Below, piece by piece: positions 9,190-18,677 of a stretch of 64,000 bases of DNA. The stretch's first letter is position 1, and the number at the start of each line of letters is the position of its first letter. The position numbers and the translations under genes were made by a program. The stretch is from Luteimonas sp. BLCC-B24 (lineage in GTDB: Bacteria; Pseudomonadota; Gammaproteobacteria; Xanthomonadales; Xanthomonadaceae). The notes beneath the pieces were generated by a model. That model worked only from the letters and a program-made list of their open reading frames with translations. It was not told the origin of the DNA and ran no database searches. The stretch spans positions 124,001-188,000 of the forward strand of contig NZ_JAQQGN010000003.1 of the NCBI RefSeq assembly GCF_028550595.1, in the 5' to 3' direction.

Positions 9190-10005
9190 TCAGCTGCGCA
9201 GCCCGATCCCGCGCTTGAGCAGCCACAGCGCCAATGCGCCGAGCACGATGACGAAACCGGCCATCAGTGCGAACGACACGCCGAGCGAGACGTCGCTGAC
9301 CCCGAGCAGGCCGTAGCGGAACGCATTGACCATGTAGAAGATCGGATTCGCATGCGTCGCGGTCTCGGCCCAGCCGGGCAGCAGCGACACCGAATAGAAC
9401 ACGCCGCCCAGATAGGTCAGCGGGGTCAGGATGAAGATCGGCACGATGGCGACATCGTCGAACTTCTTGGCGTAGACCGCGTTGACGAAGCCGGCCAGGG
9501 CGAAGATCGTCGCGCCCAGCAGCACGGTGGCGAAGGTGATCACCGGATGCGGAATGCGCACGGTGGTGAACAGCATCGCGATGCCGAGCACGATGACGCC
9601 GACGGCGAGGCCGCGCGCGACCGCGCCGATCACGTAACCGCCCAGGATCACCCAGGCCGGCATCGGGCTGACCAGCAGTTCCTCGACGTGGCGGCCGAAC
9701 TTCGCGCCGAAGAAACTCGACGAGATGTTGCCGTAGCTGTTCTGGATCACGCTCATCATCACCAGGCCCGGCACGATGAAATCCATGTAGCGGATGCCGT
9801 CCATCTCGCCGACGCGCGCGCCGATCAGCCCGCCGAAGATCAGGAAGTACAGCGTCATCGTGATCGCCGGCGGCACCAGGGTCTGGCCCCAGATGCGCAG
9901 GATGCGGACGATCTCGCGACGCGCGATGGTGCCGAGCGCCACCCAGTGGCGCTGCGCGCTGCCCTCGACGGCGGCGACGTCGGTGTGTGTGGTGTGGGTG
10001 CTCAT
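9190..10005 (-). CDS. ABC-2 type transporter permease (YadH-like)
   Basis: This 271-residue protein has six hydrophobic segments of the ABC2_membrane family. The conserved YMDFIVPGLVMMSVIQNSYGN and LTYLGGVFYSVSLLPGWAE segments match the YadH subgroup. It overlaps the upstream ATPase gene by 4 bp (ATGA at 10002-10005), so the two are translationally coupled and form one exporter. Its substrate is unknown; relatives are linked to export of small hydrophobic compounds or envelope components. Confidence 0.85.
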   Translation of the reverse strand: MSTHTTHTDVAAVEGSAQRHWVALGTIARREIVRILRIWGQTLVPPAITMTLYFLIFGGLIGARVGEMDGIRYMDFIVPGLVMMSVIQNSYGNISSSFFGAKFGRHVEELLVSPMPAWVILGGYVIGAVARGLAVGVIVLGIAMLFTTVRIPHPVITFATVLLGATIFALAGFVNAVYAKKFDDVAIVPIFILTPLTYLGGVFYSVSLLPGWAETATHANPIFYMVNAFRYGLLGVSDVSLGVSFALMAGFVIVLGALALWLLKRGIGLRS

Positions 10006-10973
10006 GCCGCGGTCTCCGGCTGCGGGGCGGCTTTGGGGCCGGTCATGCGGACGAACAGCTCCTCCAGCCGGTTGGACTTGGTGCGCATCGAGCGCACGCG
10101 GATGCCGGCGCCGTCGAGCGTGGCGAAGACACGGTTGAGGTCCATCGCACGCGGCATGTCGAGGTCCAGCGTGTGATCGTCGGTGGCCTGGAGCACGGCG
10201 CCGTCGATCTGCGGCAGCGCGGCGGGCAGCGTGCCGTCGATGTCGAAGATGAAGCCCTCGACGTCGAGCTTGGACAGCAGTGCGCGCATCGGCCCCTGTT
10301 CGACGATGACGCCGCGATCGATGATCGCGAGGTTGCGGCACAGGCTCTCGGCTTCCTCCAGGTAGTGCGTGGTCAGGATGATCGTGGTGCCGGCGGCGTT
10401 GATCTCCTTGAGCGTCTGCCACATGCCGCGGCGGATCTCGATGTCGACGCCGGCGGTGGGCTCGTCGAGGATCAGCAGGCGCGGCCGCGTCATCATCGCG
10501 CGGGCGATCATCAGCCTACGCTTCATGCCGCCCGAGAGCGTGCGCGACATCGTCTTCGCCTTGTCCCAGAGCTGCGCGCGCTTGAGTTCCTGTTCCGCGC
10601 GCACCATCGCCTCGGCACGCGGAATGCCGTAGAAGCCCGCGTAGTTGACCAGGATGTCGAAGGGCTTTTCGAAGAAGTTGAAGTTGATCTCCTGCGGCAC
10701 CAGGCCGATCAGCCGCATCGCCTCGTCGCGGCGGGTGTGCAGGTCGGTGCCGAACAGGCGCACCTCGCCCGAGGTCTTGTTGACCAGCGAGGAGATGATG
10801 CCGATCAGGGTGGACTTGCCGGCGCCGTTGGGGCCGAGCAGGGCGAAGAAATCGCCGGGCGCGACATCGAGCGAGATGCCCTTGAGCGCCTCGACACCGC
10901 CGGCGTAGGTCTTGCGCAGATCGCGCACCGACAAAGCCGGCGCAGTGGCCGGCGACACGTGGGGTTGCGTCAT
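10002..10973 (-). CDS. ABC transporter ATP-binding protein (YadG-like)
   Basis: This 323-residue ATPase has Walker A GPNGAGKST, signature LSGGMKRR and Walker B LLILDEPTAGVD, followed by the H-loop (TTHYLEE). A C-terminal extension of about 90 residues fits the DUF4162-type tail of drug/envelope ABC-2 ATPases. It is the first gene of the exporter operon with the downstream permease. It is divergent from the ferredoxin reductase gene, so the 140-bp gap holds both promoters. Confidence 0.88.
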   Translation of the reverse strand: MTQPHVSPATAPALSVRDLRKTYAGGVEALKGISLDVAPGDFFALLGPNGAGKSTLIGIISSLVNKTSGEVRLFGTDLHTRRDEAMRLIGLVPQEINFNFFEKPFDILVNYAGFYGIPRAEAMVRAEQELKRAQLWDKAKTMSRTLSGGMKRRLMIARAMMTRPRLLILDEPTAGVDIEIRRGMWQTLKEINAAGTTIILTTHYLEEAESLCRNLAIIDRGVIVEQGPMRALLSKLDVEGFIFDIDGTLPAALPQIDGAVLQATDDHTLDLDMPRAMDLNRVFATLDGAGIRVRSMRTKSNRLEELFVRMTGPKAAPQPETAA

Positions 10974-11116
10974 GGTCCGTGGAATCCGGGAGCCTGGCCT
11001 GCGGGGAGCCGCGGCCGAAGGCGCTAGTATAGGCGCCCGGCCGCAGCCGGCCTCGCGATGCAGTGTTGCGTTGCCCGGGGCGCAGCGGCCGCCCCCGTTC
11101 CGATCCGGTTGACGTC

Positions 11117-11869
11117 GTGGCCATCCAGCAGTTCCCGCTCAAGCTCACGGGCCGGCGCATGATCGCGCCGACCGTCGCCCACCTGTCCTTCGTCCGCGAC
11201 GACGGGCAGCCGCTCGATTTCATCCCGGGCCAGTTCATCCAGATCCACTTCGAGTACGCCGACGGCACCGCGACCAAGCGCTCGTACTCGCTGGCGACGA
11301 TCCACGACCATGCGATCGGCCCGGGCGAAGCGGTCGACATCGCGGTCAGCTACGTGCCCGGCGGCGCGGCGACGGCGCTGTTCGAAGGGATGGCGCTCGG
11401 CGACGCCGTGCAGGCCAGTGGCCCGTTCGGACGCTTCTGCCTGATGCCGCAGGACACCAACCGGCGTTACCTGCTGATCGGCACCGGCACCGGCGTGACG
11501 CCGTATCGCGCGATGCTGCCGCTGCTGGAACGCGCGATCGCCGAGCGCGGTGTCGAGGTGGTGCTGCTGATGGGCGCGCGCACGCCCGAGGAACTGCTCT
11601 ACGGGGACGATTTCCGCGCGTTCGCCGATGCGCATCCGAACTTCCGCTTCGTGCCCTGCTTCTCGCGCGAACTGCCGGCCGATCCGCATCCCGACGTGCG
11701 CCACGGCTACGTGCAGCAGTTCCTCGCGGACTTCGCGCCTTCGGCGGACGGCGACATCGCGTATCTGTGCGGCAATCCGAACATGGTCGATGCCGCGTTC
11801 GACGCACTGAAGGATGCCGGCCTGCCGGTGCCGCTGATCCGCCGCGAGAAGTACGTCAGCAGCAAGTAG
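11117..11869 (+). CDS. fpr: ferredoxin/flavodoxin-NADP+ reductase
   Basis: This 250-residue FAD enzyme moves electrons between NADPH and ferredoxin or flavodoxin. The FAD-binding RSYSLAT motif, the NADP-binding GTGTGVTPYRAM motif and the C-terminal YLCGNPNMVD and REKYVSSK segments are all visible. The start is GTG at 11117 (V-A-I-Q-Q-F-P-L-K-L). Upstream in-frame codons are GC-rich and unlike the family. It is divergent from the YadGH-like operon. Confidence 0.87.
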   Translation: MAIQQFPLKLTGRRMIAPTVAHLSFVRDDGQPLDFIPGQFIQIHFEYADGTATKRSYSLATIHDHAIGPGEAVDIAVSYVPGGAATALFEGMALGDAVQASGPFGRFCLMPQDTNRRYLLIGTGTGVTPYRAMLPLLERAIAERGVEVVLLMGARTPEELLYGDDFRAFADAHPNFRFVPCFSRELPADPHPDVRHGYVQQFLADFAPSADGDIAYLCGNPNMVDAAFDALKDAGLPVPLIRREKYVSSK

Positions 11870-12133
11870 GCGGCGGCCGGCGTGACGGCACCCGCGCTCG
11901 GGATGCGCGGCCGTGTCGAACCCCCGCCGCGCGCCACCACCGGAGCGGCTTCGGCCGGGCGACGGGCGCACGGTGCCGGACGACCACCGGTCGCGTGGTG
12001 CGGGCGGCCGAAGCCCCGGGCCGGCCGCAACGCGCCGCTCGCCCCGGAGCCGCCGGCGATCGACGACGGACGATGGACACCGCAATGGACGCCGGCACCG
12101 GCATGACCCGGGACCTCCCTGTCCGGCGGGCCG
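11870..12133. other. gene-free stretch before a broken gene
   Basis: No frame in either direction encodes a recognisable protein here. If the following broken gene was once a full-length membrane protein, this may be decayed 5' sequence, but no HExxH zinc motif or membrane segment can be read in any frame. Confidence 0.4.
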
Positions 12134-12816
12134 GTGGCGAACCTGCTGACCACGGCGGTGCTGGCGGCCCTGGTGGCGTGGCTGCCGATGCCCGCGTGGC
12201 TGGCGGGCACGCTGATCGGCGCGGCGCCGGGTGCGGCGACGCTCGGTCTCGGCGACCTCTTTCCGCTGCACGTGCAGGGCTGGCGGTCGGACGGACGTGG
12301 CCTGCTCGACCTGGCGCGGCGCACGCCCGACGCGGCGCTGCAGGTGCAGATCAACCAGCGGATGGCGCTGAGCCATGTGGGCGTGCGCCCGCGCGACTGG
12401 CCGGCTTCGGCGATGCCCGCGGACGACGGCGCCGCCGCCAGCGCCGGGCTGCGGCTGTCGCGCGCGATCGATGCGCGTGACGCCGACGGCGCGCGCGCCG
12501 ACGCATTGGCATTGGCCGACGCGTTCCACGGCGCCCCGGCGATCTGCCAGAGCGCCATCGCGGTCGCCCTCGCCAGTCATGCCGCGCTGCTGGTGGGGGA
12601 CCGGGCGCTGGTGGCGGCGTGGCGGCGGCGCTGCGAAGGCGGGCTGAGGACCTGTCGCCGTATCGCGCGTGGCTGGACGCGGAGATCGCCCGGCTCGACG
12701 GCGATGCCGCCACGTGTACGGCGCATCGCGAACGTGCGCGGCCTCATCACCGGATTCCGGATGCGGCGAGCCGGCAGGTGCTCGACGCACGGCTGTCCGA
12801 GCTCGGGCGGGACTGA
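12134..12816 (+). pseudogene. frameshifted membrane-protein remnant (possible M50/site-2-protease-like C-terminal half)
   Basis: Reading from a GTG at 12134, the frame gives two hydrophobic segments and a helical domain (GWRSDGRGLLDLARR..., ...ALSHVGVRPRDWP) up to about 12618. It then loses meaning, while the +1 frame continues with a sensible helical tail (AEDLSPYRAWLDAEIARLDGD...) to a TGA at 12814-12816. The junction contains a perfect 8-bp tandem duplication, GTGGCGGC GTGGCGGC, at 12611-12626. Removing one copy restores a single frame. The SDG-LL pattern recalls the part of M50-type peptidases after the membrane core, but no HExxH is present, so the N-terminal half would be missing. Confidence 0.55.
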
Positions 12817-12907
12817 TCGAGCGGGCGCGCGTTCGCGCGCGAGTCCGGACGATCCGGCCGCGCCGCACTCGCCCCGCGGTGCAGCGCGCCGGCGCACGGC
12901 GCTGCTG

Positions 12908-12925
12908 TGTAAAGCTCGCTTGACA
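12908..12925. promoter_or_regulatory. operator palindrome 1 of the small-regulator operon
   Basis: TGTAAAGCTCGCTTGACA is an 18-bp near-palindrome (one mismatch between 7-bp arms) and nearly identical to the perfect one 44 bp downstream. Its right half contains a consensus -35 box, TTGACA (12920-12925). A weak -10 (CATGCT, 12943-12948) follows at 17 bp. A protein bound here would occlude RNA polymerase. Confidence 0.6.
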
Positions 12926-12951
12926 GGCGGCACGTGCGGTCGCATGCTCGC

Positions 12952-12969
12952 TGTCAAGCTCACTTGACA
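12952..12969. promoter_or_regulatory. operator palindrome 2 of the small-regulator operon
   Basis: TGTCAAGCTCACTTGACA is a perfect 7-bp inverted repeat around CTCA, ending 11 bp before the start codon at 12981. With the copy at 12908 it forms a pair on roughly one DNA face (44-bp period). The likeliest ligand is the small HTH protein encoded in the same operon; this is inference. Confidence 0.6.
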
Positions 12970-12980
12970 CGCAGGCCGCC

Positions 12981-13556
12981 ATGACCCGCTCCGCCAATCA
13001 AGCGCCCATGCTCGCCGTTGCCGCGATGCTGCTGGGCGGCGCCATCGCCCTGCGTCTGCTGGTGCCGGACGCGCCGGTGTGGGCACCGGCCCTGCTCCTG
13101 CTGTCGGCGATCGCGATCGGCATGGTCGCCATCACCCGCTACGCCGGCAGCTGCGAGGCAGCGCCGCCGGCGCTGCAGCGTCGCTACACGCGGGAGATGC
13201 TGTTCGGCATGGGCAGCTACACCCTGCTGCTGTTCGTCTCGCTGCTGTGGCTGCGCGAGGTCGAGTCGCCGGGGTCGCGCGCGCTGATCGCACTGCTGCC
13301 GGTCGCGCCGATCGCCCTCGTGCTGCGCGCGATGGTGCGCTTCATTCGCGGCGTCGACGAACTGCAGCAGCGCATCGAACTCGAAGCGATCTGCATCGCC
13401 GCCGCGCTGGTGTCCTTCGCCTACATGACCGGCGGTTTCCTGCAGGCGGCGCGCGTCATCGACGTGCCCTCGAGCGCGGCGATGCTGTGGGTGTTTCCGC
13501 TGGTCTGCGGCACCTACGGCGTCGCAAAATCCGTCGTCGCGCGGCGCTACCGGTGA
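12981..13556 (+). CDS. hypothetical multi-pass membrane protein
   Basis: This 191-residue protein has about five hydrophobic segments (near residues 10-28, 32-52, 72-90, 97-115 and 135-185) and no recognisable catalytic motif. The middle contains VRFIRGVDELQQRIELEAICIAAA, a pattern seen in small membrane proteins that are commonly encoded next to a YozG-type HTH regulator. It is the first gene of an operon with the HTH gene (10-bp gap) and the S33 peptidase gene. Confidence 0.7.
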   Translation: MTRSANQAPMLAVAAMLLGGAIALRLLVPDAPVWAPALLLLSAIAIGMVAITRYAGSCEAAPPALQRRYTREMLFGMGSYTLLLFVSLLWLREVESPGSRALIALLPVAPIALVLRAMVRFIRGVDELQQRIELEAICIAAALVSFAYMTGGFLQAARVIDVPSSAAMLWVFPLVCGTYGVAKSVVARRYR

Positions 13557-13566
13557 GGGGTCCGGC

Positions 13567-13767
13567 ATGAAGAGCCGGGTGCGGGCGCTGCGCGAGGCAC
13601 GGGGCTGGTCACAAGCACAGCTCGGGGAACGTCTGGAGGTGTCGAGACAGACGATCAACGCGATCGAGACCGGCAAGTACGATCCGAGCCTGCCGCTGGC
13701 GTTCCGGATCGCACGCGAGTTCGCCGAGCCGATCGAATCCATTTTCCTGTTCGAGGACGTTCCATGA
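13567..13767 (+). CDS. small XRE-family HTH regulator (YozG-like)
   Basis: This 66-residue protein is almost entirely one Cro/cI-type helix-turn-helix (LREARGWSQAQLGERLEVSRQTINAIE, about residues 8-34) with the short C-terminal tail IESIFLFEDVP typical of the YozG-like group. It lies 10 bp after the membrane-protein gene and overlaps the start of the S33 peptidase gene by 4 bp (ATGA at 13764-13767). It probably represses its own operon through the paired palindromes at 12908 and 12952. A membrane-protein partner that modulates it is plausible but unproven. Confidence 0.85.
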   Translation: MKSRVRALREARGWSQAQLGERLEVSRQTINAIETGKYDPSLPLAFRIAREFAEPIESIFLFEDVP

Positions 13768-15290
13768 GGACAACACGGCTTTCCCTGCTGGCAGTGGCCG
13801 CGACTGCGGCGCTGGCCGGCTGCAGCGGCGCGGCCCCCGCGCCTGCCGATGGCGAGGCCGCGCGGCCGGCGCGGATGTTCGGCCAGATCGCGTTCCACGG
13901 CTGCACGCTCGACGGCGGCAACGCCGCGACGCGCATCGAGGCGCAGTGCGCGACCCTCGAGGTGCCGGAAGATCCGGAGGCGCCGGACGGCCGGAGGATC
14001 GGCCTCAACATCGCGTGGCTGCCGGCGGATTCGAACGACGGCGGCACCGCCGATCCGGTGTTCTTCCTCGCAGGCGGTCCCGGCCAGGCGGCAACCGAGC
14101 TTGCCGCGCAGATCAACGCCGGCCTGCGTGAAGTGCGCCGCCAGCGCGACATCGTGCTGGTCGACCAGCGTGGCACCGGTGCGTCCAACCCGCTGACCTG
14201 CACCGATGCCGATGGCGAGGCGATCGAACTCGACGCGCTGACCGCGCCCGACGACGCCGCGCTCGACGGCTACGTCGGCCGCTGCCTGGCCGGTCTGGAA
14301 GGTCGCGCCGATCCGCGCTTCTACACCACCGCCAACGCGATCCGCGACCTCGACACCGTGCGCGCCGCCCTCGGCGCCGAGCAGGTGAACCTGGTCGGCG
14401 GCTCCTACGGCACCCGCGTCGCCCAGCAGTACGCGATGGCGTATCCGCAGCACACGCGCAGCCTCGTGCTCGACGGCGTGGCGCCGAACGATCTGGTCGT
14501 CGGCGGCGAGTTCGCGCACACCTTCGAGGATGCGCTGTCGCTGCAGTCCAAGCAGTGCGCGCAGGACGCGACATGCCGCGACCGCTTCCCGACCGATCTG
14601 CAGGCGCAGCTGCGCGGTGTGCTGTCGACGCTGCAGACGACGCCGGCACCGGTGACCTACCGCGACCCGACCACCGGCGCGCAACGCGACGGCGTGGTCA
14701 CGCCGGACACGGTGACCGGCCTGGCGTTCCTGTTCTCGTACGCGCCGCAGACGGCGTCGCTGCTGCCGCTGATCCTCGACGAAGCCGCGCAGGGCCGCTA
14801 CGGCCCGCTGATGTCGCTCTCGCAACTGATGGTCGCCAACGTCGGCGGGCAGATGACGCGCGGCATGCAGTGGTCGGTGATCTGCGCCGAGGATGCCAGC
14901 CGCTACCGCGAGGACGGCCGCGTCGCGGACACCATTCTCGGCCCCGGCGTCGCGCGCATGTTCTTCGGCGCCTGCCGCACCTGGCCCACCGGCACGCCAC
15001 CGGCCAACCACACCGCGGCGCTGCAGTCCGACGTGCCCGCCCTGCTGATGTCGGGCGAACTCGACCCGGTGACGCCGCCCGCCTACGCCGAACGCGTGCT
15101 CGCCGGCCTGCCCAACGGACGCCACCTGGTGTTCAAGGGCCAGGGCCACGGCACGTTCGCGCTCGGCTGCGCGCCCAAACTGCTCGCGCAGTTCATCGAG
15201 CGCACCGACGCCAAGGCGCTGGATGCGACGTGTCTGGATGCGATGCGCCCGGTGCCGCCGTTCACCAGCTTCAACGGGTGGTCGCCGTGA
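13764..15290 (+). CDS. S33-family alpha/beta hydrolase lipoprotein (tripeptidyl/prolyl aminopeptidase-like, TAP C-terminal domain)
   Basis: This 508-residue protein has a lipobox LAGC (Cys20), so it is a lipoprotein acting in the periplasm or outside the cell. The alpha/beta hydrolase core shows the oxyanion GGPGQ motif, the nucleophile elbow GGSYG, an Asp in GELDPVTPP and a His in GQGHGTF, which completes the triad. The C-terminal part matches the TAP-like domain of secreted tripeptidyl aminopeptidases. Its start overlaps the stop of the HTH regulator gene, so it is translationally coupled to it. Confidence 0.85.
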   Translation: MRTTRLSLLAVAATAALAGCSGAAPAPADGEAARPARMFGQIAFHGCTLDGGNAATRIEAQCATLEVPEDPEAPDGRRIGLNIAWLPADSNDGGTADPVFFLAGGPGQAATELAAQINAGLREVRRQRDIVLVDQRGTGASNPLTCTDADGEAIELDALTAPDDAALDGYVGRCLAGLEGRADPRFYTTANAIRDLDTVRAALGAEQVNLVGGSYGTRVAQQYAMAYPQHTRSLVLDGVAPNDLVVGGEFAHTFEDALSLQSKQCAQDATCRDRFPTDLQAQLRGVLSTLQTTPAPVTYRDPTTGAQRDGVVTPDTVTGLAFLFSYAPQTASLLPLILDEAAQGRYGPLMSLSQLMVANVGGQMTRGMQWSVICAEDASRYREDGRVADTILGPGVARMFFGACRTWPTGTPPANHTAALQSDVPALLMSGELDPVTPPAYAERVLAGLPNGRHLVFKGQGHGTFALGCAPKLLAQFIERTDAKALDATCLDAMRPVPPFTSFNGWSP

Positions 15291-15293
15291 GGG

Positions 15294-15417
15294 CCGGGAT
15301 TGGGGAGTGGCGAATCGGGATTCGAACGCGCCCGATCTCCAGGCTTCCTGCCGTCTGCCCGACCTCCGCCAGCCCGTGGAATCCCCACTCCCGAATTTCC
15401 AATCCCGGATCGCACCC
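15294..15417. repeat. paired family-type intergenic repeat (GGGATTGGGGA/ATCGGGATTC type)
   Basis: The gap between the S33 peptidase and the ABC ATPase genes holds two inverted, imperfect copies of a motif built from CGGGATTGG, GGAGTGG and CGGGATTCG units. One copy is near 15295-15327 and its reverse complement near 15378-15412. A related copy occurs at about 58940-58975. Short repeats of this type are scattered between genes in many Xanthomonadaceae. Confidence 0.55.
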
Positions 15418-16160
<743 letters not shown>

Positions 16161-16164
<4 letters not shown>

Positions 16165-17342
16165 GCAATCTGCAATGGATGTGGTGCGTGGTGCGCAAGG
16201 AGCTCCTCGACATCCGGCGTGACCGGCGCACGTTGCTCATGGCGTTGCTGCTCAGCCCGCTGCTGACGCCACTGCTGTTGATGGGCATGAACTTGATGGC
16301 TGAAAAGCGGGTGAAGACCGAGATGGACCGCGTGCTCGACGTGCCGGTGATTGGCGCCGAGCATGCGCCGAACCTGATCGCGCATCTGGCGACGATGGGA
16401 ATCAACGCGGTCGATGCGCCCCTCGATCTGGAGGCCGCGATCGCGGCGCAGAAGGTCGACGTGGCGCTCGAAATCCCGCCGAGTTTCGGTGACGACTGGG
16501 CAGCAGGACGCCCGGCGACGATCGAAGTGATCAGCGACAGTACCCGCCGCAACGCCGAGACACCGACGCGTCGCGTGCGTGCGGCGATCAGCGCCTACGG
16601 CCAGCAGGTGGGCGCTCTGCGCCTGCTCGCACGCGGCATCGATCCGTCGGTGGTCCAGCCCGTGGCCGTCGGCACACGTGACATGGCGAGCGAGGAAGCC
16701 AAGCGCGGCATGCTGCTGGCGTTCCTGCTGCCCTACCTGTTGATCCTGTCGAGCTTCATCGGCGGCGCGTATCTGATCCTCGATGCGACCGCGGGCGAAC
16801 GCGAGCGTCAGTCGCTCGAGCCGTTGCTGGCCACACCTGCATCGCGCGGCGCGATCGTCAGCGGCAAGATCGCGGCTGCCTGCGTGATCGGCATGGCGGC
16901 ATTGCTGCTGACGTTGCTGGCCTTCAAGGCAAGTGCACACGTCGGCGGCGGGTCGTCGCGGATGCTCGATGTGAGTTTCGGCGCGATGGCGAAGATGCTG
17001 CTGGTGCTGCTGCCGATGCTGCTGTTCGGCACCTCCCTGCTGACGCTTCTGGCGGCGACCGCCAAGAGCATGAAGGAGGCGCAGAGCCACATAACCTGGC
17101 TGCTGCTGTTGCCGATGATTCCGAGCGTGGTGCTGATGGTCAATCCGCTCAAGACCGAGCTGTGGCAGTTCGCGGTGCCGTTCCTGGCCCAGAACCAGCT
17201 GCTGCTCAAAGTGATCCGGGCCGAGCCGATCACGATGCAGATCTGGGCGCTCTATCTGCTGGCCAGCCTCGCCTTGGCCGGCCTGCTGTGGTTCGCCGCG
17301 GTCCGCCGCTACCAGCAGGAGAAGCTCGCGGTCGCAAGCTGA
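16161..17342 (+). CDS. ABC transporter permease (NatB-like)
   Basis: This 393-residue permease has one membrane span near residues 25-43, a large extracytoplasmic domain and a cluster of five or six spans in the C-terminal half. The sequence ATAGERERQSLEPLLATPASR is the conserved coupling segment of the NatB/ABC2 family. With the upstream ATPase it forms an exporter, possibly for Na+ or another small solute. The gene is followed by a strong bidirectional hairpin at 17429. Confidence 0.85.
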
Positions 17343-17428
17343 GCGCCGGGCGCGGTCCGGGCGACCACCCGGATCGCGTCGTCCGTCGCGGTGCGGCGCG
17401 GCGCGGCGCACACAGATCGCCAATGAAA

Positions 17429-17452
17429 AACGCCCGGCTCGTGCCGGGCGTT
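17429..17452. terminator. bidirectional intrinsic terminator
   Basis: AACGCCCGGC and GCCGGGCGTT form a 10-bp stem around TCGT. A-rich sequence (GAAAAA) lies on the left and TTGTTT on the right, so it can terminate the rightward natB-like transcript and the leftward TonB-domain gene. Confidence 0.8.
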
Positions 17453-17473
17453 GTTTCGTGCGGGGACGGGGCC

Positions 17474-18526
17474 TCAGTTGTTGTCGGGCGAGAAGCCGAT
17501 CGTCCGTCGCGTGGTCACCGGAGCAGGCACCGGTTCGAAACGCCAGCGGCGCACGGCGGTGAGCGCCTCGCGGTCGAAGGTGCGCGGCGGATCGGCGCGC
17601 ACCACGCGCGCATTGACCACGGAGCCGTCGACCCCGACGGTGAACTCCACCTGCACCTCGCCCGAGGTGCCCGAACGCAGGGCTTCCTGCGGATACCGCG
17701 GCGCGGGCGTGCTCAGCGGGCGCAGCTGCGCGGCGGCCTGCGCCGGGGCGGGCGCCGGCGTCGGCGCGGCCGCCTGGCGCGCGGCCTCCTGCTGGGCGGC
17801 CTCGCGACGCGCCGCTTCCTGACGCGCCGCCTCCTGGCGTGCGGTCTCCTCGCGCGCGGCCTGTTCGGCGGCGGCCTGCTGCTGTTGCGCCAGCTGCTGG
17901 GCGGCGGCGGCCTGTTGCTGCTGCTGTTGCTGGGCGCGGTCGCGCTCGAGCTGCTGCTGGCGCTGCGCTTCCTGCTCGGCCGTGAGCTGCTGCTGTTCGG
18001 TCTTGCGTGCCAGCTGTTCTTCGGCGGCCGTGATGCTCGCGCGCAGACGCTCCAGTGCCGGATGGCTGGCGTCGGTCCGCTCGATCAGCCCCAGCAGTCG
18101 ACGCGCTTCCGCGAAGTCGGCGCGGTCACGGCTCTGCTCGGTCGCGATGACGGTCATCGGCAGCAGATCGATCAGGGCGCTCGAGGCCGCCGGATCGCCG
18201 GCTTCCTTCTCGCGCACCGCGAGGTAGTACTCCATCGCGTTCTGGCCGGCCGGCGAGTAGAGCCGGCTTTCCTGGTAGGCGGCCGTGGCGGCGGTACGCA
18301 GTTCGTCGAGTGACAGTCCCGCGATCGCATCATCGGCCGCCTGCTGCTGGCGCGCGGCCTGCTCGGCCGCCTGCTGGGTGACCGCGGCCGGCTCGCCACC
18401 GGCCGCCGCGGGCGTGGCCGCGTCGTCCTGGCTGCCGCAGGCGGTGAGCGCGACCGCGACACAGAGCGCCGCAGCCAGACGTGCCCGCGACGACCGGGCG
18501 GGCGTCGAATGCTTCGAGACCATCAT
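17474..18526 (-). CDS. lipoprotein with Gln-rich coiled coil and C-terminal TonB domain
   Basis: This protein is about 350 residues long. The N-terminus has a lipobox LTAC (Cys30, followed by Gly) instead of the single membrane anchor of normal TonB. Residues about 45-165 are helical. Residues about 165-265 form a TolA-like Gln/Ala/Glu coiled coil with many QQQ and EAARQ repeats. The C-terminus (about 275-345) is a TonB_C domain (RYPQEALRSGTSGEVQVEFTVGVDGSVVNARVV, WRFEPVP). As a likely outer-membrane lipoprotein it could not take energy directly from ExbB/ExbD. Two adjacent ATGs (18526, 18523) follow GGGGAAAG; the second has the better spacing. Confidence 0.7.
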   Translation of the reverse strand: MMVSKHSTPARSSRARLAAALCVAVALTACGSQDDAATPAAAGGEPAAVTQQAAEQAARQQQAADDAIAGLSLDELRTAATAAYQESRLYSPAGQNAMEYYLAVREKEAGDPAASSALIDLLPMTVIATEQSRDRADFAEARRLLGLIERTDASHPALERLRASITAAEEQLARKTEQQQLTAEQEAQRQQQLERDRAQQQQQQQAAAAQQLAQQQQAAAEQAAREETARQEAARQEAARREAAQQEAARQAAAPTPAPAPAQAAAQLRPLSTPAPRYPQEALRSGTSGEVQVEFTVGVDGSVVNARVVRADPPRTFDREALTAVRRWRFEPVPAPVTTRRTIGFSPDNN

Positions 18527-18677
18527 CTTTCCCCAAGGATGCATGTCTGCAAGATTGCGTAGGACGCGGCAGCAGCGACGATTTGTCAACCTTTGTCTGC
18601 CTGTACGCCGGGTGACGGCGCCATGTCGGGTGGCGGATCCGTGCCGCAGTTCACGCTCCTGAGCGCCCGCCGGGCGG

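Noticed and set aside
12134..12967. Full-length 277-residue reading of the frame starting at 12134
   Set aside because: After about 12620 the product turns into Arg/Gly/Ser-rich sequence typical of a wrong frame, and the sensible continuation is in another frame.
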